From NCBI GenBank assembly GCA_025936615.1, contig JAICSZ010000061.1, forward strand, positions 1-8,969: a stretch of 8,969 nucleotides of DNA, read 5' to 3'. The position numbers were made by a program, and so were the translations under genes. Below, in pieces: positions 1 through 5,439 of the stretch (position 1 is its first letter; the number at the start of each line of letters is the position of its first letter). Below the pieces are notes generated by a model, which saw only the letters and a list, made by a program, of their open reading frames with translations, was not told the DNA's origin and ran no database searches. Origin of the DNA: Pedococcus sp. (GTDB lineage Bacteria > Actinomycetota > Actinomycetes > Actinomycetales > Dermatophilaceae).

Positions 1-66
1 GAGGACGACGAGCGGTATGCCGCCGCGTCGGCTCCCGGCGCCCGCGGCACCTCCCGGCCCAGCTAG
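1..66 (+). CDS. C-terminal end of an unidentified protein (partial, 5' end outside window)
   Basis: Frame 1 is open from the first base to a TAG at 64-66 and reads EDDERYAAASAPGARGTSRPS. Nineteen of the 21 sense codons end in G or C, the coding pattern of the other genes here. The tail is alanine, proline, serine and arginine rich, as unstructured C-termini of actinobacterial proteins often are. The gene would run convergently towards the histidine kinase, whose stop is at 210. Too little remains to assign a family. In DNA this GC-rich, 22 open codons could arise by chance, so the call rests mainly on third-position bias and on the otherwise unexplained window edge. Confidence 0.45.
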   Translation, partial: EDDERYAAASAPGARGTSRPS

Positions 67-209
67 CCCCACCGTCCCCGCGCCCGCGTCCGCCGGAATC
101 TCGGCAACGTGTCCACGTTTCCCGGGGCGCGGCGTCGGGGCCAGAATCTCGGCAACTTCTCCGGGATTCGTGGCGCGGGGTCGGGGTGTCGGGCGGGGGG
201 CCGGCGTTG
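67..209. other. Non-coding gap between convergent genes
   Basis: No credible gene is seen here: a short rightward frame starting at 17 is low-complexity Pro/Ala/Gly and overlaps the kinase end. The gap holds a two-copy imperfect tandem repeat (annotated separately). Inside the first copy is a small inverted repeat, AACGTG at 106-111 and CACGTT at 114-119. Long GC arms at 78-85 and 125-132 could pair but enclose a 39-base loop. No T-tract terminator is seen for either flanking gene. Confidence 0.6.
94..186. repeat. Two diverged tandem copies of a ~46-48 bp intergenic repeat
   Basis: Copy 1 spans about 94-140 and copy 2 about 142-186. Both share a perfect 13-bp core, GAATCTCGGCAAC, at 96-108 and 144-156. 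Further matches follow in the same order: TCC, TTC, then a GGCGCGG/GGGCGCGG block and GTCGGGG, with about a 2-bp length difference. The copies lie in the 3' region of the leftward kinase transcript. Function is unknown; a genome-wide intergenic repeat family is possible but cannot be tested from this window. Confidence 0.6.
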
Positions 210-1577
210 CTAGCGCTGCGGGCGGCTGAAGGCCACCACCGCCCGAAGGCCGGGTGTCGCGTCCTCCACCCACACCCGGGCTCCATTGCGCCGCAACAGC
301 TCCCGGGTGATCGACAGCCCGAGCCCACTACCCCCGGAGTCGCGGGCGCGGGCCTCGTCGAGCCGCGCGAAGCGGTCGAAGACCCGCTCGCGCTCGTGCG
401 CGGGGACGCCGTTGCCGTCGTCGACCACCCACGCGCGCAGCTCGCCGGTCCCCTGCCACCCGAGCGTGACGCGACTGCTCGCGTGGCGGACCGCGTTGTC
501 CACGAGGTTGCCCAGCGCTCGCTCGAGGTCACCGCGGTCCACCTCCACCACCGCGCCCTCGGCCGCAGCGCCGCTGGGAGGCGCCACGACGACCGGGACC
601 CGCGCGACGGCATACCGGGCAGCAACGGCACGCACCACCTCGCCAAGCTCAACCGGCGCGCGGTCGCGAGCACCCGCCTCACTCCCGGAACGAGCCAGGA
701 CGAGCAGGTCCTCCACCAGCGCCGCGAGGCGCCCGACCTCGGGCAGCAGGTCGGCCGGCAGGTCGCCCCCCTCGCCGACCCGCTGGGCCACCTCGAGCTG
801 GGTGCGCATGGTCGCGAGCGGGCTGCGCAGCTCGTGCGCCGCATCGGCGACGAATGTCCGCTGCTTCGCGCTGGAGGAGGCCAGCCTCGCGAGCATGTCG
901 TTGAGGGTGGTGGCGAGTGCGCTGATCTCGTCATGCGTCGGCAGCACTGGCAGGCGTTCGGTCGGGTCACCGGACTCGCCGATCCTGGCCGCACCGCGGC
1001 GCAGCTCCTCGACCGGTCGCAGGGTCCGGCCGATGACCCACCAGGCGATGACGGCCAGCAGCAGGAGGAAGAGCGGGAAGAAGACCAGCATCAGGGTCCG
1101 CAGGGCCCGCTGGCTGGTCTGCAGGTCCGCGGTCGGCACGCCCGCCACGACGAGTACCCGGTCGTCGGCCGGGCCGGCCTCGTGCGCCGCGAGGCGCAGC
1201 TCGCCGGAGAGCCCCGTCCGGTTGCCGGGGACCACGAAGGACCCTCCGGCCGCCAGCCGGGCGGCCTCTGCGCGCGTCACGATCGAGGTGAGCCGGTCGG
1301 CGGTGGCGGAGGCTGCGACCACCCGGTTCCGGCCGTCGAGCACCTGCACCACGAGCGCCCCACTCACTGGGACCGGGTCGGGCAGCCGGTCCTGTTCGAC
1401 CAGCCTGGCCACGTCGTCGGCGCTGGACCGGGCCTCGCCCACCGTGGCGCGGTCGAGGGAGACGGCCACCGCGGCATACAGGAGGAGTCCGCCGAGGACG
1501 AGCGCACCGGCCACGCCCACCAGCCCCACCGCCATGAGGCGCGAGCGCAGGCCCAGCCGGGCCAGCCGCTCCCTCAC
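210..1577 (-). CDS. Sensor histidine kinase, two-component system (HAMP-HisKA-HATPase)
   Basis: Membrane sensor kinase of 455 aa that should autophosphorylate on a histidine and pass phosphate to the adjacent response regulator. Membrane segments lie at about residues 14-41 and 162-182, enclosing a roughly 120-residue extracellular sensor region with no family I recognise. A HAMP linker follows at about 183-235. The H-box is FVADAAHELRSPL with phospho-acceptor His248. The ATPase domain shows the N-box (Asn357, Asn361), G1 (DDGNG, 386-390), F-box (Phe400/Phe403) and G2 (GGSGLGLS, 415-422). All catalytic motifs are intact. The start is GTG at 1577: it overlaps the regulator's TGA as GTGA, indicating translational coupling. 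An in-frame ATG at 1697 would add 40 Arg-rich residues inside the regulator gene and is rejected. The signal cannot be deduced; the neighbouring ABC/LolA operon suggests envelope stress or an exported compound. Confidence 0.95.
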   Translation of the reverse strand: MRERLARLGLRSRLMAVGLVGVAGALVLGGLLLYAAVAVSLDRATVGEARSSADDVARLVEQDRLPDPVPVSGALVVQVLDGRNRVVAASATADRLTSIVTRAEAARLAAGGSFVVPGNRTGLSGELRLAAHEAGPADDRVLVVAGVPTADLQTSQRALRTLMLVFFPLFLLLLAVIAWWVIGRTLRPVEELRRGAARIGESGDPTERLPVLPTHDEISALATTLNDMLARLASSSAKQRTFVADAAHELRSPLATMRTQLEVAQRVGEGGDLPADLLPEVGRLAALVEDLLVLARSGSEAGARDRAPVELGEVVRAVAARYAVARVPVVVAPPSGAAAEGAVVEVDRGDLERALGNLVDNAVRHASSRVTLGWQGTGELRAWVVDDGNGVPAHERERVFDRFARLDEARARDSGGSGLGLSITRELLRRNGARVWVEDATPGLRAVVAFSRPQR

Positions 1578-2230
1578 CGGCGCATCCGGTAGCCGACGCC
1601 GCGCACCGTCTCGATCCGCTCCCGGCCGAGCTTGCGGCGCAGGTAGCCGACGTAGACCTCGACGACATTGGCAGCGGCGTCGTCGGACGCCCCCCACACC
1701 TCGTCGAGCAGCGACTCCTTGGTCACCACGGCCGGGTGGGCGCGCAGGAGGTGCTCGAGGACGAGGTACTCCCGGCGCGACAGGTCCACGTCGTCGCCGT
1801 CGGCCTCGACGCGGCGCGAGGCCGGGTCGAGCCGGACCCCTGCAGCCTCCAGGACCGGTGCCCGGGGTGCCGGGTCGCGGCGCAGCAGGGCGCGCAGCCG
1901 GGCGAGCAGCACGACGAAGGAGAACGGCTTGGTGAGGTAGTCGTCGGCGCCGTAGTCGAGGCCGTCGGCCTGGTCGTACTCGCCGTCCTTGGCCGAGAGC
2001 ATGAGGACCGGCACCCAGTTGCCCTCGTCGCGCAGGGTCTTCACCACGGTGTAGCCGGACATCTCGGGCAGCATGATGTCGAGGAGCACCGCGTCGTAGC
2101 CGCCGAACCGAGCCGCCTCCAGCCCCCCCGGGCCGGTGCCCTCGACGTCGACGACGAAGCCCTCGGCCCCGAGCCCCTTCGCCAATGCAGCAGCCATCCC
2201 CACCTCGTCCTCCACGACCAGCAAGCGCAC
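1574..2230 (-). CDS. OmpR/PhoB-family response regulator
   Basis: DNA-binding response regulator of 218 aa. The receiver domain (1 to about 115) has the acidic pair Glu7/Asp8, phospho-acceptor Asp51 in VLLDIMLP, Ser79 and Lys101 in the LTKPF motif. The C-terminal winged helix (about 125-218) contains SRREYLVLEHLL, the recognition region near NVVEVYVGYLRRKLG, and the terminal wing TVRGVGYRM typical of OmpR/PhoB proteins. I place the start at GTG 2230 because VRLLVVEDE is the normal beginning of the receiver fold. An ATG at 2299 would add 23 residues of non-receiver sequence and run almost to the divergent gene. The Shine-Dalgarno is poor (GAGG only two bases upstream), so the start is slightly uncertain. 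It is first in a two-gene operon with the kinase and probably regulates itself and the divergent LolA/ABC operon. Confidence 0.94.
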   Translation of the reverse strand: MRLLVVEDEVGMAAALAKGLGAEGFVVDVEGTGPGGLEAARFGGYDAVLLDIMLPEMSGYTVVKTLRDEGNWVPVLMLSAKDGEYDQADGLDYGADDYLTKPFSFVVLLARLRALLRRDPAPRAPVLEAAGVRLDPASRRVEADGDDVDLSRREYLVLEHLLRAHPAVVTKESLLDEVWGASDDAAANVVEVYVGYLRRKLGRERIETVRGVGYRMRR

Positions 2231-2266
2231 GGCCTCACTGTGGCACGTTGCCTGTGGGCCCCGCGT

Positions 2267-2305
2267 CAGGTCGGGCAGGTCGCCTCTCAGGGACGTCACA
2301 GGATC
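2267..2305. promoter_or_regulatory. Candidate response-regulator binding array in divergent promoter region
   Basis: The 95-bp gap between the regulator start and the LolA-like start contains four CAGG half-sites in one orientation: CAGGTCG at 2267, CAGGTCG at 2276, CAGGGAC at 2288 and CAGGATC at 2299. The last three are spaced 12 and 11 bp apart, about one helical turn. OmpR/PhoB-type dimers typically bind head-to-tail repeats of roughly 10-12 bp period. That the adjacent regulator binds here is inference. No convincing -35/-10 pair is visible for either direction. Confidence 0.35.
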
Positions 2306-2325
2306 AGTCCGCGAGCATTGGCCCC

Positions 2326-3453
2326 ATGAGCTACTTCGTCGACCATCCCCGCAGCCGCTGGGCGGTGCCCGCCGCGGCCGTCGTCGTCATCGGCGGGATC
2401 GCCCTGGCCGCCAACCAGTCGGCGAGCGCCGACCCGACGCTGCCGCACCGCTCCGCGGCGCAGCTCCTGTCGGACGTGCAGCAGGCCAAGCTGTCGCCGA
2501 TCTCGGGCACCGTCGTGCAGACCTCCAACCTCGGGCTCCCCCAGATCCCGGGAGTCAGCAACGACACCGGCCCCGCAGCCGGCCCTGCCACGCTCGCCTC
2601 GGCGATCAGCGGTACCCACACCTGGCGACTCTGGTACGCCTCGCCGCAGCAGGCCCGCGTGGCCATGCTCGGCAACATGGGCGAGTCCGACATCATCCGC
2701 AGTGGCCGCGACCTGTGGGTCTGGTCCAGCGCCGACAAGAAGGCCACCCACGCGACCCTGCCGCCCAACACCGACAAGGCGACCCCGAGCCCCAGCCCCA
2801 CGGACCTGCCCAAGACCCCGCAGGAGGCGGCCGACCTGGCGCTCAAGGCACTGAGCCCCACCACGTCGGTGACCACCGCGGGGTCGGCGGTGGTCGCTGG
2901 TCGTGACGCCTACGAGCTGGTGCTCGCGCCCAAGGACTCCGCCAGCCTGGTCCGGCAGGTGCGGATCGCGCTCGACGCCAAGCGGCACGTCCCGCTGCGC
3001 GTGCAGGTCTACTCCACCAAGACAGCCAACCCGGCGTTCGAGGTGGGCTTCACGTCGGTGGACTTCGCCAAGCCGGACGCCTCCCGGTTCACCTTCAACC
3101 CGCCACCTGGCACGAAGGTCACCGAGAGCTCCCTCGAGGCCGAGCACCCGTCCACCACCGAGCCCAAGGGCGTGTCCAAGGCGGGGCAGGAACCGCGCGT
3201 GGTCGGCAGGGGATGGACCAGCGTCGTCGTCGCAACGCTCCCGAAGGACACCGCCACGGACGGTGGCAAGCAGCAGCGCCAGGCCAGCCAGCTCGAGGGC
3301 ATGCTCAAGGTGCTGCCGCCGGTGTCCGGCTCGTGGGGCAGCGGACACCTGCTGCAGGGCACGTTGTTCTCGGCGCTGGTCACCGACGACGGCCGGGTCG
3401 CCGTGGGTGCGGTCAAGCCCGACGCCCTGTATGCCGCGTTGGTGGCCAAGTGA
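2326..3453 (+). CDS. Secreted LolA/RseB-fold protein (LolA family)
   Basis: Exported protein of 375 aa. A hydrophobic segment at residues 13-29 is followed by an AxA signal-peptidase site, A33-S34-A35 before Asp36; there is no lipobox cysteine, so it should be released or loosely held outside the membrane. The mature part resembles the LolA / RseB N-terminal lipid-binding fold: HTWRLWYASPQQARV, the SGRDLWVWSS strand pair (about 127-135) and the closing FTFNPPPGTKV (255-265). A Pro/Ser/Thr-rich insert lies at about 146-165. A C-terminal domain (about 285-375) of unknown role follows. Start ATG 2326 precedes a normal signal peptide; the frame is open upstream, but that extension has no signal-peptide character. 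No clear ribosome-binding site is seen, so the transcript may have a very short leader. It heads an operon with the ABC ATPase and permease. In Gram-positives such proteins have no Lol outer-membrane role; lipid or lipoprotein binding is inference. Confidence 0.82.
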   Translation: MSYFVDHPRSRWAVPAAAVVVIGGIALAANQSASADPTLPHRSAAQLLSDVQQAKLSPISGTVVQTSNLGLPQIPGVSNDTGPAAGPATLASAISGTHTWRLWYASPQQARVAMLGNMGESDIIRSGRDLWVWSSADKKATHATLPPNTDKATPSPSPTDLPKTPQEAADLALKALSPTTSVTTAGSAVVAGRDAYELVLAPKDSASLVRQVRIALDAKRHVPLRVQVYSTKTANPAFEVGFTSVDFAKPDASRFTFNPPPGTKVTESSLEAEHPSTTEPKGVSKAGQEPRVVGRGWTSVVVATLPKDTATDGGKQQRQASQLEGMLKVLPPVSGSWGSGHLLQGTLFSALVTDDGRVAVGAVKPDALYAALVAK

Positions 3454-3470
3454 GTCGGGTGGCCAAGTGA
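3441..3470 (+). repeat. 13-bp perfect direct repeat spanning the LolA-like stop and ATPase start
   Basis: GGTGGCCAAGTGA occurs at 3441-3453, ending with the TGA stop of the LolA-like gene. It recurs at 3458-3470, supplying the GTG start of the ATPase at 3467. The period is 17 bp. The GTG of the first copy (3450) opens a seven-codon frame, VSRVAK plus stop, that ends at 3470. The arrangement is what a 17-bp tandem duplication of an ancestral GTGA stop/start overlap would leave. Confidence 0.8.
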
Positions 3471-4477
3471 CCCAGCTCGCCCAGGAGCGCGCTGGAGCGC
3501 GTGGCCCGGCACCGGACTCTGGCGGGGACGGTGCCGGGCCACGCGATGCCACCCTCGCGGTGCAGACCAGTGGGCTGACCAAGACCTTTCACCACCAGAC
3601 GGCGGTCGACTCGATCGACCTGGCCGTTCCGCGCGGAGCCGTCTACGGCTTCCTCGGCCCCAACGGCTCGGGCAAGACGACGACCATCCGCATGTTGCTC
3701 GGGCTGGTCCAGCCCACGGCGGGCACCCGGTCCGTTCTTGGGCTGCCGATCCCGGAGAAGGCGAACGACGCGCTGCACCGGGTGGGCTCGCTGGTCGAGG
3801 GCCCCGCCTTCCACCCCTACCTGTCCGGACGCGCCAACCTCGCCAGGCTGGACGCCGCGGACCTGCTCGCCGACCCGGGGACCGCGCGCACGCGGATCGA
3901 CGCGGCCCTGGACCGGGTGGGCCTGCTCGCGGCCGCTGGCAAGCGGTACCGCGCGTACTCGCTCGGCATGCGGCAGCGGCTGGCGATCGCGGCGGCGCTG
4001 CTGCAACCCCGTGAGCTGCTGGTCCTCGACGAGCCGACCAACGGGCTGGACCCGCAGGGAACCCGCGAGGTGCGCTCGCTGATCGGGTCGCTCGCCTCGG
4101 ACGGGACGACGGTGTTCGTCTCCAGCCACCTGCTGGCCGAGGTCGAGCAGATCTGTACCCACCTCGGGGTGATGCGCGAGGGGCGGCTCGTCGCCCAGGG
4201 CACGGTGGCCGAGGTGCAGGGGGCCGGCGTGCGGACGCTGCGCCTCGAGACCCCGCAGCCGCAGGCTGCGGTGGACATCCTCGAGGGGTTCGGCGTCCGG
4301 GAGGTGACGATGCACGGCGAGGTGGTGCGCGGCATACCGGAATCCCTTGGGGGAGAAGACATCGTCGCCGCACTGGTTCACGCGGGTGTCGGCGTGCGAG
4401 CCTTCGCGATCGCCTCGCCGAGCCTGGAGGACCTGTTCGTGTCACTCACGGGGGAGGGTTTCGATGTCAGCGGTTGA
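3467..4477 (+). CDS. ABC transporter ATP-binding protein (CcmA/DrrA-like, ABC-2 type)
   Basis: Cytoplasmic ATPase of 336 aa driving the adjacent permease. The ABC domain starts at about residue 30. It shows Walker A GPNGSGKT (64-71), a DrrA/BcrA-like region VGSLVEGPAFHPYLSG (106-121) in the Q-loop area, signature YSLGMRQR (164-171), Walker B LLVLDEPTNGLD with catalytic Glu189, and the switch His221 in VSSHLL. A C-terminal part of about 85 residues resembles the regulatory tail of multidrug or antibiotic exporters of this class. GTG 3467 is chosen because it sits directly after the upstream stop. An in-frame GTG at 3560 begins right at the ABC fold and is the main alternative, since residues 1-29 are Gly/Ala-rich linker. 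The 3' end overlaps the permease by 14 bp. Residue Ile290 uses the very rare ATA codon, inside the CGGCATAC octamer. Confidence 0.93.
   Translation: MTQLAQERAGARGPAPDSGGDGAGPRDATLAVQTSGLTKTFHHQTAVDSIDLAVPRGAVYGFLGPNGSGKTTTIRMLLGLVQPTAGTRSVLGLPIPEKANDALHRVGSLVEGPAFHPYLSGRANLARLDAADLLADPGTARTRIDAALDRVGLLAAAGKRYRAYSLGMRQRLAIAAALLQPRELLVLDEPTNGLDPQGTREVRSLIGSLASDGTTVFVSSHLLAEVEQICTHLGVMREGRLVAQGTVAEVQGAGVRTLRLETPQPQAAVDILEGFGVREVTMHGEVVRGIPESLGGEDIVAALVHAGVGVRAFAIASPSLEDLFVSLTGEGFDVSG
4450..4458 (+). promoter_or_regulatory. Ribosome-binding site of the permease
   Basis: A GGGGGAGGG purine run ends five bases before the ATG at 4464, within the last codons of the ATPase gene. It supports this internal start over earlier in-frame codons. 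Confidence 0.7.
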
Positions 4478-5333
4478 GGCACCAACGGCACCGGTCCGCA
4501 GGCCGCGGGTGCTGCCGTCCACCCGGCTGCTGCGCTCGGAGCTGCGACTGATCGGGGGACGACGTCGCAACCAGGCGGGGCTGCTCGTGCTCGCGGCGGT
4601 CCCCATCATGATGGCCGTCGTCGTCAAGTTCTTCTCCTCACCCGGGTCAGGCGAGGGCGACGGGCCGAACTTCCTGTCCTCGGTCACCGCGAACGGTCTC
4701 TTCGTGCCGCTCGCGGCGCTCGGTGTCGCGATCGCGATGTTCCTGCCGCTGGCGATGTCGATGCTCGCAGGGGACTCGGTCGCCGGCGAGGCGAACATCG
4801 GCACGCTGCGCTACCTGTTGACCGTCCCGGTGGACCGCACCCGCCTGCTCGCCGTGAAGTACGGGTCGCTGTGCATCGGTGCGTTGTGGGGTGTGGCTGC
4901 GGTCGTGGTGCCGGGTGCCGTCGTCGGCCTGGCGCTCTTCGGCGCCGGACCGCTGCCGACGCTGTCGGGCACCCAGCTCGGGTTCGGCGAGGGGCTGTGG
5001 CGCCTGGTGCTCATCAGCCTCTACCTCAGCGCCGGGCTGGCCGCTTTCGCGGCGATCGGACTGTTCATCTCCACGTTGACCGAGCAGCCGATCGGGGCGG
5101 CCATCGCCGCGATGATCGTCAACATCGTCGCCTGGATACTCGACCAGGTGCCCCAGCTCGACTGGCTGCACCCGTGGCTGTTCATGCACGACTGGCTCTC
5201 CTTCGCCGACCTGATGCGCGACCCGATCCACTGGGGGAACATCACCCATGGCCTGTGGGTCGACCTGGCCTACGCCGTGGTGTTCTGGCTGCTGTCGTGG
5301 GCGCGATTCTCGGGCAAGGACGTCACCAGCTGA
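4464..5333 (+). CDS. ABC-2 type transporter permease
   Basis: Integral membrane protein of 289 aa, the transmembrane partner of the ATPase just upstream. Hydrophobic segments lie near residues 39-57, 79-101, 136-160, 180-203, 209-227 and 264-280, giving about six spans. The cytoplasmic stretch AGDSVAGEANIGTLRYLLTVPVDRTRLLAVKY (102-133) is the hallmark between spans 2 and 3 of ABC-2 permeases. A hydrophilic external loop follows span 1 (58-70). Start ATG 4464 lies inside the ATPase gene and is preceded at good distance by a strong purine ribosome-binding site (GGGGGAGGG, 4450-4458), so the pair is co-translated. In-frame upstream codons from 4347 are ATPase sequence read in another frame. The substrate is unknown; related exporters handle antibiotics, lipids or peptides. 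Confidence 0.92.
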   Translation: MSAVEAPTAPVRRPRVLPSTRLLRSELRLIGGRRRNQAGLLVLAAVPIMMAVVVKFFSSPGSGEGDGPNFLSSVTANGLFVPLAALGVAIAMFLPLAMSMLAGDSVAGEANIGTLRYLLTVPVDRTRLLAVKYGSLCIGALWGVAAVVVPGAVVGLALFGAGPLPTLSGTQLGFGEGLWRLVLISLYLSAGLAAFAAIGLFISTLTEQPIGAAIAAMIVNIVAWILDQVPQLDWLHPWLFMHDWLSFADLMRDPIHWGNITHGLWVDLAYAVVFWLLSWARFSGKDVTS

Positions 5334-5340
5334 GCAGGTC

Positions 5341-5380
5341 GAGTGCCTGAGCCCGGCCCCTGGCCCGTCCTCAGGCACTC
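5341..5380 (+). terminator. Hairpin terminator after the LolA/ABC operon
   Basis: GAGTGCCTGAG (5341-5351) and CTCAGGCACTC (5370-5380) form a perfect 11-bp stem around an 18-base C-rich loop, starting 7 bp after the permease stop. There is no T-tract, which is common for hairpin terminators in high-GC actinobacteria. The position between two rightward transcription units fits termination of the operon. Confidence 0.75.
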
Positions 5381-5439
5381 AACCTGTGGATCGAGCCCAA
5401 CCCTTGCCGCGCACGGGTGGCGGGCGGTGTGATGGGCCC

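Noticed and set aside
78..132. Terminator formed by CCGCGCCC (78-85) and GGGCGCGG (125-132)
   Set aside because: The 39-base loop is too long for a convincing intrinsic terminator, and such GC arms are easily found by chance here.
1578..1697. N-terminal extension of the histidine kinase to ATG 1697
   Set aside because: It would lie within the regulator's winged-helix coding sequence and reads as Arg-rich noise; the GTG at 1577 gives a standard GTGA overlap.
186..1935. Long rightward open frames opposite the kinase and regulator (186-1592, 286-1935)
   Set aside because: They are antisense shadows caused by high GC; translations are Arg/Ser/Pro-rich low complexity, while the leftward frames contain complete kinase and regulator motifs.
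3560..3562. Downstream GTG as the ATPase start
   Set aside because: It would fit the ABC fold, but it leaves over 100 bp untranslated in a tight operon and has no ribosome-binding site; kept only as an alternative.
2296..4445. Leftward open frames across the LolA-like and ATPase genes
   Set aside because: Low-complexity Arg/Gly/Ala translations with no domain, opposite well-supported genes.
5404..5433. TTGCCG / TGTGAT promoter for the acyl-CoA synthetase
   Set aside because: 18-bp spacing is acceptable, but the -10 lacks the key second A and would put the start almost on the ATG; not strong enough to annotate.
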